From the NCBI GenBank assembly GCA_001023575.1, contig CP011489.1, positions 62,001 to 126,000 of the forward strand: 64,000 nt of DNA, read 5' to 3'. This DNA comes from Actinobacteria bacterium IMCC26256. Lineage in GTDB: Bacteria > Actinomycetota > Acidimicrobiia > IMCC26256. Of this stretch, positions 8,650-17,871 are shown in pieces. The position numbers and the translations under genes were made by a program. The first letter of the stretch is position 1; the number at the start of each line of letters is the position of its first letter. The notes beneath the pieces were generated by a model that saw only the letters and a program-made list of their open reading frames with translations, made no database searches and was not told the origin of the DNA.

Positions 8650-9987
8650 TTAGAGAAGGCCAAGTTCGCTCGCAAGTAGCGACCTGCGTACCTTCCCCAT
8701 GGTCGTCACAGGTATTGAATCAACATGTATGTAACGCTTGGGGCGCTTATGAGGCGCGAGGTGCAGATGCGCCCAAGCATCGAGGTCTGCCGTGGTAGCT
8801 GGTCCGACAATCGCTGCGCAGACCATCTCCCCCCAAGACTCATCTGGGATCGAGAAGACGGTTATGTCCTCAACTCCACTGCAGGTGAGGAGTGCTCGCT
8901 CAATCTCGAGAGGGTATGCGTTTACTCCACCGGTGATAATTAGGTCATCGCGTCGACCGTCTATGTATAGGTAGCCGTCTTCGTCAAGCGTGCCAATATC
9001 AAAGACGCTAAATGCATCACCGCGCCACGCTGCCTCTGTCTTTGCCGGATCACGCCAATACTCAAAGCGCGCAAAACTCGGGACTGAGCACCAAATGGTT
9101 CCGTCTGCGTCTATTGAGAGTTCGCGGCCCGGGCGAGCGCGCCCAACTGTCCCCGGGTGAGCAAGCCATTCATCCGGTGCGCATACGGTGAACTGACCCT
9201 CCGTCGAGCCATAGAACTCCCAGAGGGTCTGGTCAGGGAACGCATCAAGAGCGCGTCGCTTAAGCGCATCAGGGCACGCTGATCCCGCATGAGCAACTCG
9301 ACGAAATGACTCCAATGGAAGCGAAATACCAGAGGAATCAGTGAAGGCGATTAGGCGTTGAAGGTGTGCCGGCACCATGAATGCATTTGTAGGGCGGTAC
9401 TCGGCAATTGCTTCTACGAGAGTCTCAGGTTTGAAGGGCGGAGGAATCACGACAGATCCGCCAGCGAGTAAAACCCCCATTGCTAAGCGCATCGGAGCCG
9501 AGTGATGAAGCGGAGAGACAACAATGTGGATGTCGTCTGCATTGAAACCCCACGCATCACGCTCCTCCATCGCAAGCGCCTCTGCGTCCGAGTCGTTGAG
9601 CAACTCAGTCCAGACTCCTTTAGGAACCCCTGTCGTTCCGGAGGTGTAGAGCATCGGGCGGGTGCGCGGCCACTGAGCAAGTTCGCCATAAGAACCGTTC
9701 TCTCGGGCGCTGCTTACGAAACTCCCGACCTCTACGCCTCGAAGAATCAAACTTGGGGCTGCATTCTCAAGCAGTACTGCCTGCTCTTCGGGGGTTAATC
9801 CAGGGTGAAGCATTACAGGAACAACGCCTGACCTAAGTGCGCCGATTGTTAGTGCGAGGTACTCTGGCGACGAGCCAGCGACTAGGGCTATTCGGTCTCC
9901 CTCTTTGATCTCGGCGCTCCTCAAGGCAGCCGCTACTAAGGCCTGATCCCTCTCGGACTCCTCGGCTGTCACAAAAATTGCCTGCAT
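8650..9987 (-). CDS. AMP-dependent acyl-CoA synthetase/ligase
   Basis: A 445-residue class I adenylate-forming enzyme. The P-loop-like LYTSGTTGVPKG is near residue 113, then YGSTEG (A5 motif), DIGTLDEDGYLYIDGR (A7/A8), RDDLIITGGVNAYPLEIE (A8 hinge) and a catalytic Lys in TTMGKVRR (A10). The family activates a carboxylate to an acyl-AMP and then usually transfers it to CoA. It is shorter at the N-terminus than typical ~520-residue members but has all core motifs. The acid is unknown. Fatty or aromatic acids are plausible, given acyl-CoA dehydrogenases elsewhere in the window. Divergent from the following glycosyltransferase operon. Confidence 0.8.
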   Translation of the reverse strand: MQAIFVTAEESERDQALVAAALRSAEIKEGDRIALVAGSSPEYLALTIGALRSGVVPVMLHPGLTPEEQAVLLENAAPSLILRGVEVGSFVSSARENGSYGELAQWPRTRPMLYTSGTTGVPKGVWTELLNDSDAEALAMEERDAWGFNADDIHIVVSPLHHSAPMRLAMGVLLAGGSVVIPPPFKPETLVEAIAEYRPTNAFMVPAHLQRLIAFTDSSGISLPLESFRRVAHAGSACPDALKRRALDAFPDQTLWEFYGSTEGQFTVCAPDEWLAHPGTVGRARPGRELSIDADGTIWCSVPSFARFEYWRDPAKTEAAWRGDAFSVFDIGTLDEDGYLYIDGRRDDLIITGGVNAYPLEIERALLTCSGVEDITVFSIPDESWGEMVCAAIVGPATTADLDAWAHLHLAPHKRPKRYIHVDSIPVTTMGKVRRSLLASELGLL

Positions 9988-10104
9988 TTTGCCCTTTTTC
10001 TAGGCCTTAACAAGGAGTTCAACGCTGCTTAGTCCGATCGTCACCTAAGCATGGCCTCGCTCCACTACCGTATAACTACGAAAGCATAAGAGCAGAGGAA
10101 GCAA

Positions 10105-10422
10105 ATGCCATCAGTATCAGAACCATCAATATCAAAACCCTCAACATCAGATACCGGGCTACCAACCGAGACCGCCGCGCTCCAAGCAGAGGTAACGCGA
10201 CTTCGCGAGCTGGTTGGGCTTGACGAGGCCGCATATTCATCGCTCAAGATCGAACTCTGGGCTGCACGAGACTCAGCATTCGGGGCCGAGATGGCGGCTG
10301 GTGAACTTCGTGGTCAAGTAAAAGTCCTCGAGGGGCAACTCGCACAAGCCAATCGAAACCGACGTTGGATGGTTGAGCAAATCAAAGCCCCGCTGCGTCG
10401 CCTTAAGGCAATCCTGCGCTAA
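10105..10422 (+). CDS. Small coiled-coil protein ahead of a glycosyltransferase
   Basis: A 105-residue protein with a Ser/Pro/Thr-rich start and a predicted coiled coil from about residue 28 to 85 (AALQAEVTRLRELVG, then heptad-like Leu/Ala spacing to VKVLEGQLAQANRNRRW). A basic C-terminal helix follows (APLRRLKAILR). It ends 12 bp before the glycosyltransferase gene and is preceded by a gaggaagc ribosome-binding sequence. It may be a small partner or oligomerisation factor for the enzyme. I do not recognise a family. Confidence 0.5.
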   Translation: MPSVSEPSISKPSTSDTGLPTETAALQAEVTRLRELVGLDEAAYSSLKIELWAARDSAFGAEMAAGELRGQVKVLEGQLAQANRNRRWMVEQIKAPLRRLKAILR

Positions 10423-10434
10423 GCATAAAACCCG

Positions 10435-12024
10435 ATGGCCCGCTACTCCATACTCACCCCTGTCTACGATCCGCCTGAAGACGTTCTGCGCGCCTGCCTC
10501 GAGTCTGTTTCGCGCCAAACATTTCAAGACTGGGAGCACTGCCTCGTCGACGACGCTTCAACCCAGCCCCACGTAGCGCGCGTGCTTGAGGAGTATGCAG
10601 CGAAAGACCGCAGGTTTAAGGTGAAGCGTCGCACGGCAAATGGCGGAATCATCGCTGCATCCCAGGACGCACTTGAGTCAGCGACCGGCGAGTTTGTCTG
10701 CTTGCTTGACCATGATGATTTGTTGACCAAGGACGCGCTATTCGAGGTCGATCTCATAGCAAGCACCGACCCGAGCCTTGATTATTGCTACTCCGATGAG
10801 GATTACCTTGCACCTGATGGCAAGTTCATCAATCCATTTCATAAACCCGATTGGTCCCCCGAGAGATTTCGCTCTCAGATGTATACCGGGCATTTCTCTG
10901 TAGCACGACGTGAACTAGTTATCGAGGTCGGTGGCTTTCGAACTGGCTTTGAAGGCTCACAGGACTACGACTTAGTACTGCGGGTCACTGAGAAGGCGCG
11001 CTCTATTCGCCATGTTGCAAAGATCCTCTACCACTGGCGCATGATGCCCGAGTCAGTGGCGCAGAATGCTGATGCAAAGCCGTGGGCATATGAGGCCGGG
11101 CGCCGCGCAGTGCAGGATCACTGTGATCGAACCGGGCGCCGTGCAACTGTCGTCGATGGGGTGGTGCCCGGCGTCTATCGCGTGCAGCGCGAGATTGATG
11201 GCGAGCCACTGGTAAGTGTCGTGATTCCAACCCGCGGCTCGAGTGCTCGAGTATGGGGTGTAGAGCGATGTTTCGTTGTCGAGGCCGTGCGCTCATTAGT
11301 TGAGCGCGCCAGATATACAAATCTTGAGATCATTGTCGTGATTGATAAACCAGCACCTGCAGGTGTGATTGAGAAACTTGAACGACTCGCCGGCGATCGT
11401 CTCAAGGTTATTTGGTACGAGAAACCCTTCAATTTTTCTGAGAAGATAAATCTTGGTGCAGCGCATGCGACGGGTGAGCTCCTCCTTCTGCTCAATGATG
11501 ACATCGAGGTAGAGACACCAGATTTCATCGAGACCATGATCGGATTGATTCAGGAGGGCGATGTTGCGATGGTGGGGGCAAAGCTCCTATTCGCCGATGG
11601 CCGACTCCAGCACGCAGGTCATCTCTACAACCACGATCCATTTCATGCCTACTTTGGCTACCCGGCGGATCATCTCGGAGAATCCTCTGTGCTCGCGTGC
11701 CAGCGAGAGACCTCAGGGGTTACTGCCGCATGTGCGTTGGTCAAGATGTCGATCTGGAACGAAGTAGGCGGATTGACCCCCGAACTCGCAGCGAATTTCA
11801 ATGATGTAGATCTCTCTCTAAAAATACGAGCCAAGGGGTACCGCATCCTCTGGACCCCGTATGCGGTGCTGTATCACTTCGAGTCGATGACGCGGATTCC
11901 CACAGTTAACAAACGCGAACTCGAGATCATGCGCGAGCGTTGGGCTACTCCGCTCAAGAATGATCCGTATCACAACCCAAATTTTGAGCCACTGCGCGAC
12001 GATTGGGTACTGCGATCACGGTGA
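10435..12024 (+). CDS. Double-domain family 2 glycosyltransferase
   Basis: A 529-residue protein with two GT2 (GT-A) domains. Domain 1 (~1-240) opens YSILTPVYDPP, has VDDAST and the DHDD metal-binding motif. Domain 2 (~255-520) opens VSVVIPTRG and has LLLNDDIEV (DDI as DxD equivalent), HAGHLY and the acceptor-site block FNDVDLSLKIR-x-KGYR. Such tandem enzymes build rhamnan, galactofuranan or other surface polysaccharides from nucleotide sugars at the cytoplasmic face. No membrane segment is evident. The first gene of the block is a small coiled-coil ORF and the next encode DUF2304 and another GT2. Confidence 0.82.
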   Translation: MARYSILTPVYDPPEDVLRACLESVSRQTFQDWEHCLVDDASTQPHVARVLEEYAAKDRRFKVKRRTANGGIIAASQDALESATGEFVCLLDHDDLLTKDALFEVDLIASTDPSLDYCYSDEDYLAPDGKFINPFHKPDWSPERFRSQMYTGHFSVARRELVIEVGGFRTGFEGSQDYDLVLRVTEKARSIRHVAKILYHWRMMPESVAQNADAKPWAYEAGRRAVQDHCDRTGRRATVVDGVVPGVYRVQREIDGEPLVSVVIPTRGSSARVWGVERCFVVEAVRSLVERARYTNLEIIVVIDKPAPAGVIEKLERLAGDRLKVIWYEKPFNFSEKINLGAAHATGELLLLLNDDIEVETPDFIETMIGLIQEGDVAMVGAKLLFADGRLQHAGHLYNHDPFHAYFGYPADHLGESSVLACQRETSGVTAACALVKMSIWNEVGGLTPELAANFNDVDLSLKIRAKGYRILWTPYAVLYHFESMTRIPTVNKRELEIMRERWATPLKNDPYHNPNFEPLRDDWVLRSR

Positions 12025-12083
12025 GTCAGAACAACCCTGCTTTTTTGACTTGCTCTCCTCCGATGACGCGTAACATCTGACCT

Positions 12084-12452
12084 GTGAAACAGGAATTGGT
12101 AATCGCATTAGGTGGGGTCGGGCTTGCCCTTCTTGTGCTCTTTATTGCCCGCAAGCACCTCCTTACTCTGCGCTACACAGTTGGCTGGGTAGTACTTGCA
12201 GTCGTACTCACCCTCTCCGCTCTGTTAGCGGGATTTGTAGAGCCACTCGCCAATGCGGTGGGAATGACTGCCACTGGTGTGCTCCTTGCATTGGCCTCCG
12301 GAACACTCCTCCTTATCTGCATCCAACTCTCGATCTCGGTCTCCGGTCTCTCTTCACAACTGCGCGAACTAACCGAGGCCAATGCTCTCCTCGCAGCCCG
12401 TGTAGAGGAATTGGCGATCGATAAATCGTCACCCGAGGAATTCAAGGGATGA
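12084..12452 (+). CDS. DUF2304 membrane protein
   Basis: A 122-residue protein with a GTG start and three likely membrane helices (about 4-22, 31-50 and 60-85). A short coiled coil (SSQLRELTEANALLAARVEEL) lies at the C-terminus. This layout matches DUF2304, which regularly sits beside polyprenyl-phosphate sugar transferases. It overlaps the following GT2 gene by ATGA. I infer an accessory membrane subunit of that transferase. No direct function is established. Confidence 0.75.
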   Translation: MKQELVIALGGVGLALLVLFIARKHLLTLRYTVGWVVLAVVLTLSALLAGFVEPLANAVGMTATGVLLALASGTLLLICIQLSISVSGLSSQLRELTEANALLAARVEELAIDKSSPEEFKG

Positions 12453-13180
12453 CGGCACGCGACACTCTCGTAGTTGTCCCCGCGTATAACGAGAGTGGAG
12501 CCGTTGGCGATGTGGTGCGCGCACTTCTCGATGCAGGGCTTGACTGTGTTGTTGTCGATGATGGCTCCAAGGACAACACGGCTGAGGTCGCGCGTTCCGC
12601 AGGTGCGCATGTTGTGGTGCTTCCCCTAAATCTCGGTGTTGGTGGAGCGCTTAGATGCGGTTTTCGATATGCGGTCGATCGTGGATATACGCGTGTTGTG
12701 CAGTGCGATGCAGATGGTCAACACCCGCCATCAGAGATTGTTCGCCTACTAGAGGTCCAGGCACAGGAGGAGGCTCACCTCGTAATCGGGAGCCGTTTTT
12801 TAGATGGTTCTAGCGATTATGAGATTGGGCGGGCGAGGCGTTTAATGATGCGAGTGCTCTCGGGGATCATCAAGAGGTCCAGTGGGCTGCGCTTGAATGA
12901 CACGACATCCGGATTTCGATGTATCGCAGAGCCGCTTCTGGGCGAGTTCTCTCTCTCCTATCCAGTGCATTATCTAGGCGATACTTTTGAGGCCGCTCTT
13001 GTTGCAGCACGCAGTGGATACAGAGTGATCGAGACTCCGATTCATATACGCAAGCGCCAAGCAGGGAACGCCTCAGCCTCTACGCTCGCAGCGATTCGAT
13101 TTATTGTTCGGGCGGTAATTGCGTCTCTTGCTGGCCTTACCTTTGAGATCCGTTCATTAGACGAGGTAACTGCGGAGTAA
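12449..13180 (+). CDS. Family 2 glycosyltransferase, polyprenyl-phosphate mannosyl/glucosyl type
   Basis: A 243-residue GT2 enzyme: VVVPAYNESGAVGDVV at the start, VDDGSKDNT, then GVGGALRCGFRYAVD and CDADGQHPP (the DxD site). A later TSGFRCI block and IRKRQAGNASAS are typical of the DPM1/DPG synthase group, which moves a hexose from GDP- or UDP-sugar to a polyprenyl phosphate. There are no C-terminal membrane helices, so the DUF2304 protein that overlaps its start may hold it at the membrane. It converges with the minus-strand GT2 gene 4 bp downstream. Confidence 0.8.
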   Translation: MTARDTLVVVPAYNESGAVGDVVRALLDAGLDCVVVDDGSKDNTAEVARSAGAHVVVLPLNLGVGGALRCGFRYAVDRGYTRVVQCDADGQHPPSEIVRLLEVQAQEEAHLVIGSRFLDGSSDYEIGRARRLMMRVLSGIIKRSSGLRLNDTTSGFRCIAEPLLGEFSLSYPVHYLGDTFEAALVAARSGYRVIETPIHIRKRQAGNASASTLAAIRFIVRAVIASLAGLTFEIRSLDEVTAE

Positions 13181-13184
13181 CTGC

Positions 13185-14090
13185 TCAGGCGTGAGATGCG
13201 CGCTTTAGTGCAGCGCGTTTGCTGCGGGCTGGCTTGAGTCGCCTATGCAGCAGGTCGCCGATAATGCGGTACATCAGATGTAGACGAATTATTCGCTTTG
13301 TCTTCGCGGTTCGCGCTGCTCTCGACCATCCGAGAGCCTCTGCATGAGTCGCCAGCTCTCCATAGATTTCAATCTCTTCATCAAAACGCTCCGTGGTTGC
13401 AGTCAGTAGAGCGGTCTGACTCTCCTCATGGCGGCGGTACGCGTAGAGCTCCTCGGGAATTCCAACAAACTCTCCACCTCTTAAGAGTGTGCTCGCAAGG
13501 AACTCGAGATCTGCAACCATGCGCCATCGAGCCTGGAATGGATCGGGCTCGAGTCGTGATGCCCGGTAGCAAAGAGTTGGGCAGAAGATGTATTGGCCTC
13601 GGAGTAATCCATTGAGCCCTTGTTCCCCAGAGACCGTTGCAGCAGAGCCTTTGAGTGATTCAGTGATTCTCTTTATGCGATCTGGAAATGAAAAAACAGG
13701 CTTGCTATCCGTGTCAATAATCGATGCACGCGTGAATACTGCGACTGCATTTGGGTGCGCCACATGGGCTGCGATGACAGCCTCTCCATACCCTGGCATG
13801 AGTTCGTCGTCGGAGTGAAGCAGTGTGACGAGCGGAGTATCGCTAATCCGCAATGCCTCGTTCCAGTTCCCAGCAAGGCCAAGATTGTTTTGATTACGCA
13901 CATAGCGAATTCGAGTATCGCCATAACTAGCGACGGCGGCCTCTGTATCCGTCTCAGCTCCAGCGTCGTCTACAACAATGCAGACCCAGTCTTGAAGGCT
14001 CTGCTCCCGGACGCTCTCAATAGCGCGCCGCAGGTAGGGCACTCCGCTATAGAACGGAATCGCGAATGTAATCCGCGGATCAGAACTCAC
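13185..14090 (-). CDS. Family 2 glycosyltransferase
   Basis: A 301-residue GT2 protein with a GTG start in a GTGA overlap with the upstream methyltransferase. Visible motifs are ITFAIPFYSGVPYL, CIVVDDAGA, LAGNWNEAL and LLHSDDELMPGY (the DxD equivalent). The C-terminal ~80 residues are basic and helical, which may touch the membrane. Substrates cannot be set. The overlap suggests the methyltransferase and this enzyme act on the same glycan. Confidence 0.8.
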   Translation of the reverse strand: MSSDPRITFAIPFYSGVPYLRRAIESVREQSLQDWVCIVVDDAGAETDTEAAVASYGDTRIRYVRNQNNLGLAGNWNEALRISDTPLVTLLHSDDELMPGYGEAVIAAHVAHPNAVAVFTRASIIDTDSKPVFSFPDRIKRITESLKGSAATVSGEQGLNGLLRGQYIFCPTLCYRASRLEPDPFQARWRMVADLEFLASTLLRGGEFVGIPEELYAYRRHEESQTALLTATTERFDEEIEIYGELATHAEALGWSRAARTAKTKRIIRLHLMYRIIGDLLHRRLKPARSKRAALKRASHA

Positions 14091-14722
14091 GCGTCGGTAT
14101 TACGCTCGCCAACGACGACAAACTCGTTGTAAGGGAATACCCGGCCAATCACTCTTGGGAACGGGAAGGACTGCTTACTAGCAGTCTTCCAGCCGTGCTT
14201 ACCGAGCAGGAGCTCAGTGGCGGCGTGATCAACGAAGCGCACATGGGTTGAGTCGCTCCCGTAGCCCGCTTCTTGTGGAGTGATCACAATGATGCGACCA
14301 CCCTCGCGTACATACGGTGCATATGTCGCGATTAGTTCGTCGGTAGTTGGAGCATCAAGGTGCTCAATAACGTGAGCAAGTAGGAGCGAGTCGAAGCCCG
14401 CTATTTTTGCGTCACCTGAACCAAGAAACTCTTCAGGGGAGTAAGCGGTTAGTCCACGCTCTCGAGCAGTAGCTACGCAATCAGCATTGTGATCGACGCC
14501 GATACCGTTGCCCTCTAGGTGCGTAAGATTGCGCCCGATTCCGCAACCGATATCGAGGGTGTAGCCAGGGTGGAGTCTGCGCAGATTCCACCGATAAGGC
14601 GCTTGAACATCTAGGCGTTGCTTCCAGCTTTGTGCCTCTAGAGTCTCAAGGCGCCGTGCGTACGCTGGATCTTGCGTAGAGGCGATGACTGTTGATGAAG
14701 GTTTGTTCTCTGCTTCGCTCAT
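14087..14722 (-). CDS. Class I SAM-dependent methyltransferase
   Basis: A 211-residue Rossmann methyltransferase of the Methyltransf_11 / glycan-associated type: the SAM-binding block TLDIGCGIGRN near residue 55, GVDHNADCV as motif II, and LLLAHVIEHLD as motif IV at about 115. The upstream RWNLRRLHPG pattern recurs in methyltransferases within O-antigen-like clusters. It is co-transcribed with the following GT2 gene (GTGA overlap). A sugar or lipid-linked glycan is the likely substrate, by context. Confidence 0.78.
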   Translation of the reverse strand: MSEAENKPSSTVIASTQDPAYARRLETLEAQSWKQRLDVQAPYRWNLRRLHPGYTLDIGCGIGRNLTHLEGNGIGVDHNADCVATARERGLTAYSPEEFLGSGDAKIAGFDSLLLAHVIEHLDAPTTDELIATYAPYVREGGRIIVITPQEAGYGSDSTHVRFVDHAATELLLGKHGWKTASKQSFPFPRVIGRVFPYNEFVVVGERNTDA

Positions 14723-14847
14723 GAGGTGTACAGCATCGCACCCGAGCGGGCCTCCAGAGCGGTCATTCGCAGGGTTGCAGCGTTGGCCCTAAGAACTTGG
14801 CCTTGGGATCACCGAGACTCGAGTGCCTATTCACTAAGTCGCAAGAT

Positions 14848-16047
14848 CTAGGAAGGGCGAACGCCCCACTGGAAGTTTGAGCGCCAAGCTGACGAGATCT
14901 TCACGACATCGCCGGTCTGGGGTGCGTGAATCATCATGCCCCCACCTATATAGATGCCTACGTGGTGCAGGTCGCTATAGAAGAGGACTAGGTCTCCAGG
15001 CTGGAGGTCATTGAACGCGATCTTTGAGAAGAGCACTGCCTGCGCTGCTGAGTAGTGAGGAAGTCGAACTCCAACCGATCCCCATGCAGCCTTCGTTAGG
15101 CCTGAGCAGTCGAAGGTCGTAGGTCCGGAGGTTGCGAAGGAGTAGGGCTTTCCAATCTGTGCTCTTGCGTACTCAACAACCTCAGCAGCACGAGACGAGA
15201 CAGCAGGAGGAGGTCCGAAAGGATTCCCTGTGAGTGCTGGGCTAACCGTTGTGGTCGTGGTCTGCCCGCCGCTTCCAGATGTGCCAGTGCTTCGAGGAGT
15301 AGTTGGAGATGGGGTTCCATTACGACGTGCTGCCTCAATTGCTGCACGCTGCGCTGCAGCTTGACGCTGTGATGCGGCAATTCGAGCTGCCTCAGCTCTT
15401 GCTGCCTCAGCGCGCTGCTCCTCAATGAGCTTCTTTGTCTCAGCATCAATCTGAGAGAGTCGACTGCGCAGAGAACGGTCTGCTGCGGATGCCTCACGGT
15501 AAGCGGCTCCAGCTGAGTCAGCCTGCTGTGCAGCGTTGGCTCGAGCGGTATCAGCGGCGGCGCGCTGTGCGGCAAGGCGGGTCTCAGCGCGCTTTACCTC
15601 ATCGATTAAACGGTTATCGCGAGCTGCGGTTACGTCGCCGTACTGTGCAATGCGAGCAGTCTTAGCCATGTTGCCAGGGTCAACCTGGCTAAAAGGTGTG
15701 CGCGAGCCAGAGCCGCGATAGAGCGATGCTGCGCGACGTGCGAGGGTTGCTTTGAGTTCCTTGCGCTTTGCAACAGTGGCGTCGACCGCAGCCTGAGCAC
15801 TAGCTACCTCAGCCTGCGCATCTTCAAGTGCAACGCGCGCTCCGTTGTATTGATCTGCAAGAGCACCAACGTGCATGGATTCACGGTCGATCTGGGCGCG
15901 AAGTGCGGCGGCCTCTGCTTGCTTGCCGGCGATGGTTGTCGCAGCCCCTGCGGGCGCAATCGTTGCTAGCGAACCAAAAAGTGTGGTTGCGCAGCAGGTC
16001 GCGATACCGAGGCGTCGCATTACTCGCATATCCGTCGTGCGCTTCAT
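14848..16047 (-). CDS. RipA-like NlpC/P60 peptidoglycan endopeptidase
   Basis: A 399-residue exported protein. The signal region reads MRRLGIATCCATTLFGSLA. Residues ~40-240 form a long Ala/Arg/Glu coiled coil. A Thr/Ser/Gly linker leads to an NlpC/P60 domain at ~285-399 with catalytic Cys in TFDCSGLT (~314), His in DLHHVGIYIG (~362) and a third residue around MIHAP (~374). The family cuts the D-Glu-meso-DAP bond of wall peptides. The coiled coil probably keeps the enzyme inactive until needed, as in mycobacterial RipA. Its ~160-nt leader holds a candidate structured RNA. Confidence 0.85.
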   Translation of the reverse strand: MKRTTDMRVMRRLGIATCCATTLFGSLATIAPAGAATTIAGKQAEAAALRAQIDRESMHVGALADQYNGARVALEDAQAEVASAQAAVDATVAKRKELKATLARRAASLYRGSGSRTPFSQVDPGNMAKTARIAQYGDVTAARDNRLIDEVKRAETRLAAQRAAADTARANAAQQADSAGAAYREASAADRSLRSRLSQIDAETKKLIEEQRAEAARAEAARIAASQRQAAAQRAAIEAARRNGTPSPTTPRSTGTSGSGGQTTTTTVSPALTGNPFGPPPAVSSRAAEVVEYARAQIGKPYSFATSGPTTFDCSGLTKAAWGSVGVRLPHYSAAQAVLFSKIAFNDLQPGDLVLFYSDLHHVGIYIGGGMMIHAPQTGDVVKISSAWRSNFQWGVRPS

Positions 16048-16059
16048 GGAACCAGTAAC

Positions 16060-16198
16060 TCCCGAGTGGACTGCGCCTCGGCTCTTTACCGAGGTGCTTG
16101 AGGTCCGTTATTCGGCCTCGGGCTCCAGAAACTTGAGTGAATTCACAACGTTGAGACAACTCTGAGGATTCGGCTAAGGCCTATTCCTAGGCCCAGCA
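16060..16198 (-). ncRNA. Candidate structured leader (c-di-AMP/ydaO-like?) of the RipA-like gene
   Basis: Read on the minus strand, the leader of the wall hydrolase contains GCCGAATCC, a second GGCCGAAT and a CCTCGG-TAAAGAG-CCGAGG hairpin that recalls the 3' part of ydaO riboswitches. ydaO elements often precede resuscitation-promoting and NlpC/P60 wall hydrolases in actinobacteria. The highly conserved GGGGUGAAU-type segment is not clearly present, so this remains a weak call. Confidence 0.25.
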
Positions 16199-16258
16199 AG
16201 GGTTATGGGGCAGAGAGAAAAGGGGCCTAGGCATGGTCCTGGCGGCCGAATATCCGCC

Positions 16259-16996
16259 ATGCCTCTACCATCTCGCCTTGTGGATTTGAGAGAGGTGACC
16301 TCACTATTAGATGGCGGGCTGCGTGAGCGCATCGCGGGTCTGCACGCGATCTCTGCTCCGGTTGTAATAGGTATCGCCGGATCAGTCGCCGCAGGAAAGT
16401 CGACCTTCGCTGCAGCGTTATTAGAGGGTCTCAGCGAGTATCAAGTAGAGGTAGTCGGCACGGATGGTTTTTTGTTTCCAAATGCCGTGCTTGCTGAGCT
16501 GCAATTAGAGGCGCGAAAAGGATTTCCAGAGTCGTACGACGAGAGTGCTGTGGTCTCCTTTATAGATGCGCTGCACAGAGGCGATGAATCTGCATCAGTC
16601 CCCGTGTACTCACATACTGCTTATGACGTAGTAGCAGGCGAACTTCGCGTGATTGGCTCACCAGACATCTGCATAATTGAGGGAGTCAATGCACTTCAGT
16701 TTGCCGATCACCTCGATCTTGCTATCTATTTGGATGCAGATGAATCAAACCTCATCAATTGGTATGCGACACGCTTCTCAGAGATATGTGATGCCGCTAT
16801 AGACGATCCAACCTCTTTCTACAGCGGTTGGTCATTGTTCCCAGAGAGCGAGCGCAGGGAGATGGCCGAGAGTTTTTGGTATGGAATTAATCACCCGAAT
16901 CTTCTGGAATGCATTGCTCCTTCTGCCGCGCATGCAGACCTAGTGGTTCGAAAAGCACACGACCACTCAATAGCCAGTGTGGAGTGGAGGGCGTGA
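16259..16996 (+). CDS. coaA: Type I pantothenate kinase
   Basis: I start this at the ATG at 16259 (245 residues), because the in-frame upstream codons lack family similarity. The Walker A motif GSVAAGKST sits at residues 41-49. TDGFLFPN, RKGFPESYD, VYSHTAYDVV and IIEGVNALQ are all diagnostic of prokaryotic CoaA. The enzyme phosphorylates pantothenate in the first step of CoA synthesis. It is shorter than the usual ~310 residues, mainly at the N-terminus, so function may have narrowed. It overlaps the mutarotase-like gene by GTGA. Confidence 0.85.
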   Translation: MPLPSRLVDLREVTSLLDGGLRERIAGLHAISAPVVIGIAGSVAAGKSTFAAALLEGLSEYQVEVVGTDGFLFPNAVLAELQLEARKGFPESYDESAVVSFIDALHRGDESASVPVYSHTAYDVVAGELRVIGSPDICIIEGVNALQFADHLDLAIYLDADESNLINWYATRFSEICDAAIDDPTSFYSGWSLFPESERREMAESFWYGINHPNLLECIAPSAAHADLVVRKAHDHSIASVEWRA

Positions 16997-17871
16997 GTAT
17001 CACACTCCGCTCAGGGAGCCTTGAATGCACCTCTGCACCTGAGCTTGGAGTGCCGATTCTCTCCTTCAAGCACCGAGGTCATGAGTTGCTCGCTCCCTCG
17101 ACTGGCGTTGATATTCACTCTGTCGACGGGATGAGGGGGATGCCGATCCTCGCCCCTTGGGCCAATCGACTGCGAAGCAATGAATACTCAGCTCTTGGCG
17201 TATCAGTCGATCTAGCAGGGCTTGAGATTGAACGCGACATGAATGGATTACCTCTACATGGCACACTTGCTGGACGCGGGGACTGGAGAGTCACTCATTC
17301 AACATCTAGTAGTTGTGCACTCGAGATTGATCTTCAAGCGGACGAACTCACCTTCTCGGCGTCTCCGTTCGCGGCGCTCATTCAAGTTCAGTTGGAGTTA
17401 ACGGATTCAACTCTCTCAGTTGTAACGACGCTCGTCGCCTCTGGTGAATCAAAGGTGCCAGCGTGTTTTGGCTGGCATCCGTACTTTGAGATCTCGGACA
17501 TGCGTCGCGAAGATTTGCTACTCCGCTATCCCGCTGCGGCGCGCGTGGCGCTTGATGATCGCGGACTCCCAACCCAAGAGCAATCAGAGCAGCCTGCAAT
17601 TGAAGGGCTATTGGGCGAACGATTGGCTGATGACCTGTTGCTGCTCGGCGATGATCGTGAATTTGTGATCGAGAGCAGCGAGAGACGACTCAGACTCAAT
17701 GTGAGTAGCGGTTATGAAGCGCTACAGATCTGGATACCCAAAGGTGAGCGGTTCATCTGTGCTGAGCCCATGGTTGCTGCTGGTGCGGGGTTAAGCGACG
17801 GCGTCTTCCCGGTCGCAGAACCAGGTAGGCCGTATCGGGCTGAGTTCAGTCTCGGAGTAACTGATATCTAG
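16993..17871 (+). CDS. Aldose 1-epimerase family protein
   Basis: The start is the GTG inside the GTGA overlap with coaA, giving 292 residues. Mutarotase features are APWANRLRSNEY near the sugar site, LPLHGTLAGR, CFGWHPYFEI with the key His, and CAEPMVAAG, which carries the probable catalytic Glu. The family interconverts alpha and beta anomers of hexoses; many members act on hexose-6-phosphates. Placement beside pgi, with which it overlaps by 26 bp tail to tail, fits sugar-phosphate metabolism. Confidence 0.8.
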   Translation: MSITLRSGSLECTSAPELGVPILSFKHRGHELLAPSTGVDIHSVDGMRGMPILAPWANRLRSNEYSALGVSVDLAGLEIERDMNGLPLHGTLAGRGDWRVTHSTSSSCALEIDLQADELTFSASPFAALIQVQLELTDSTLSVVTTLVASGESKVPACFGWHPYFEISDMRREDLLLRYPAAARVALDDRGLPTQEQSEQPAIEGLLGERLADDLLLLGDDREFVIESSERRLRLNVSSGYEALQIWIPKGERFICAEPMVAAGAGLSDGVFPVAEPGRPYRAEFSLGVTDI

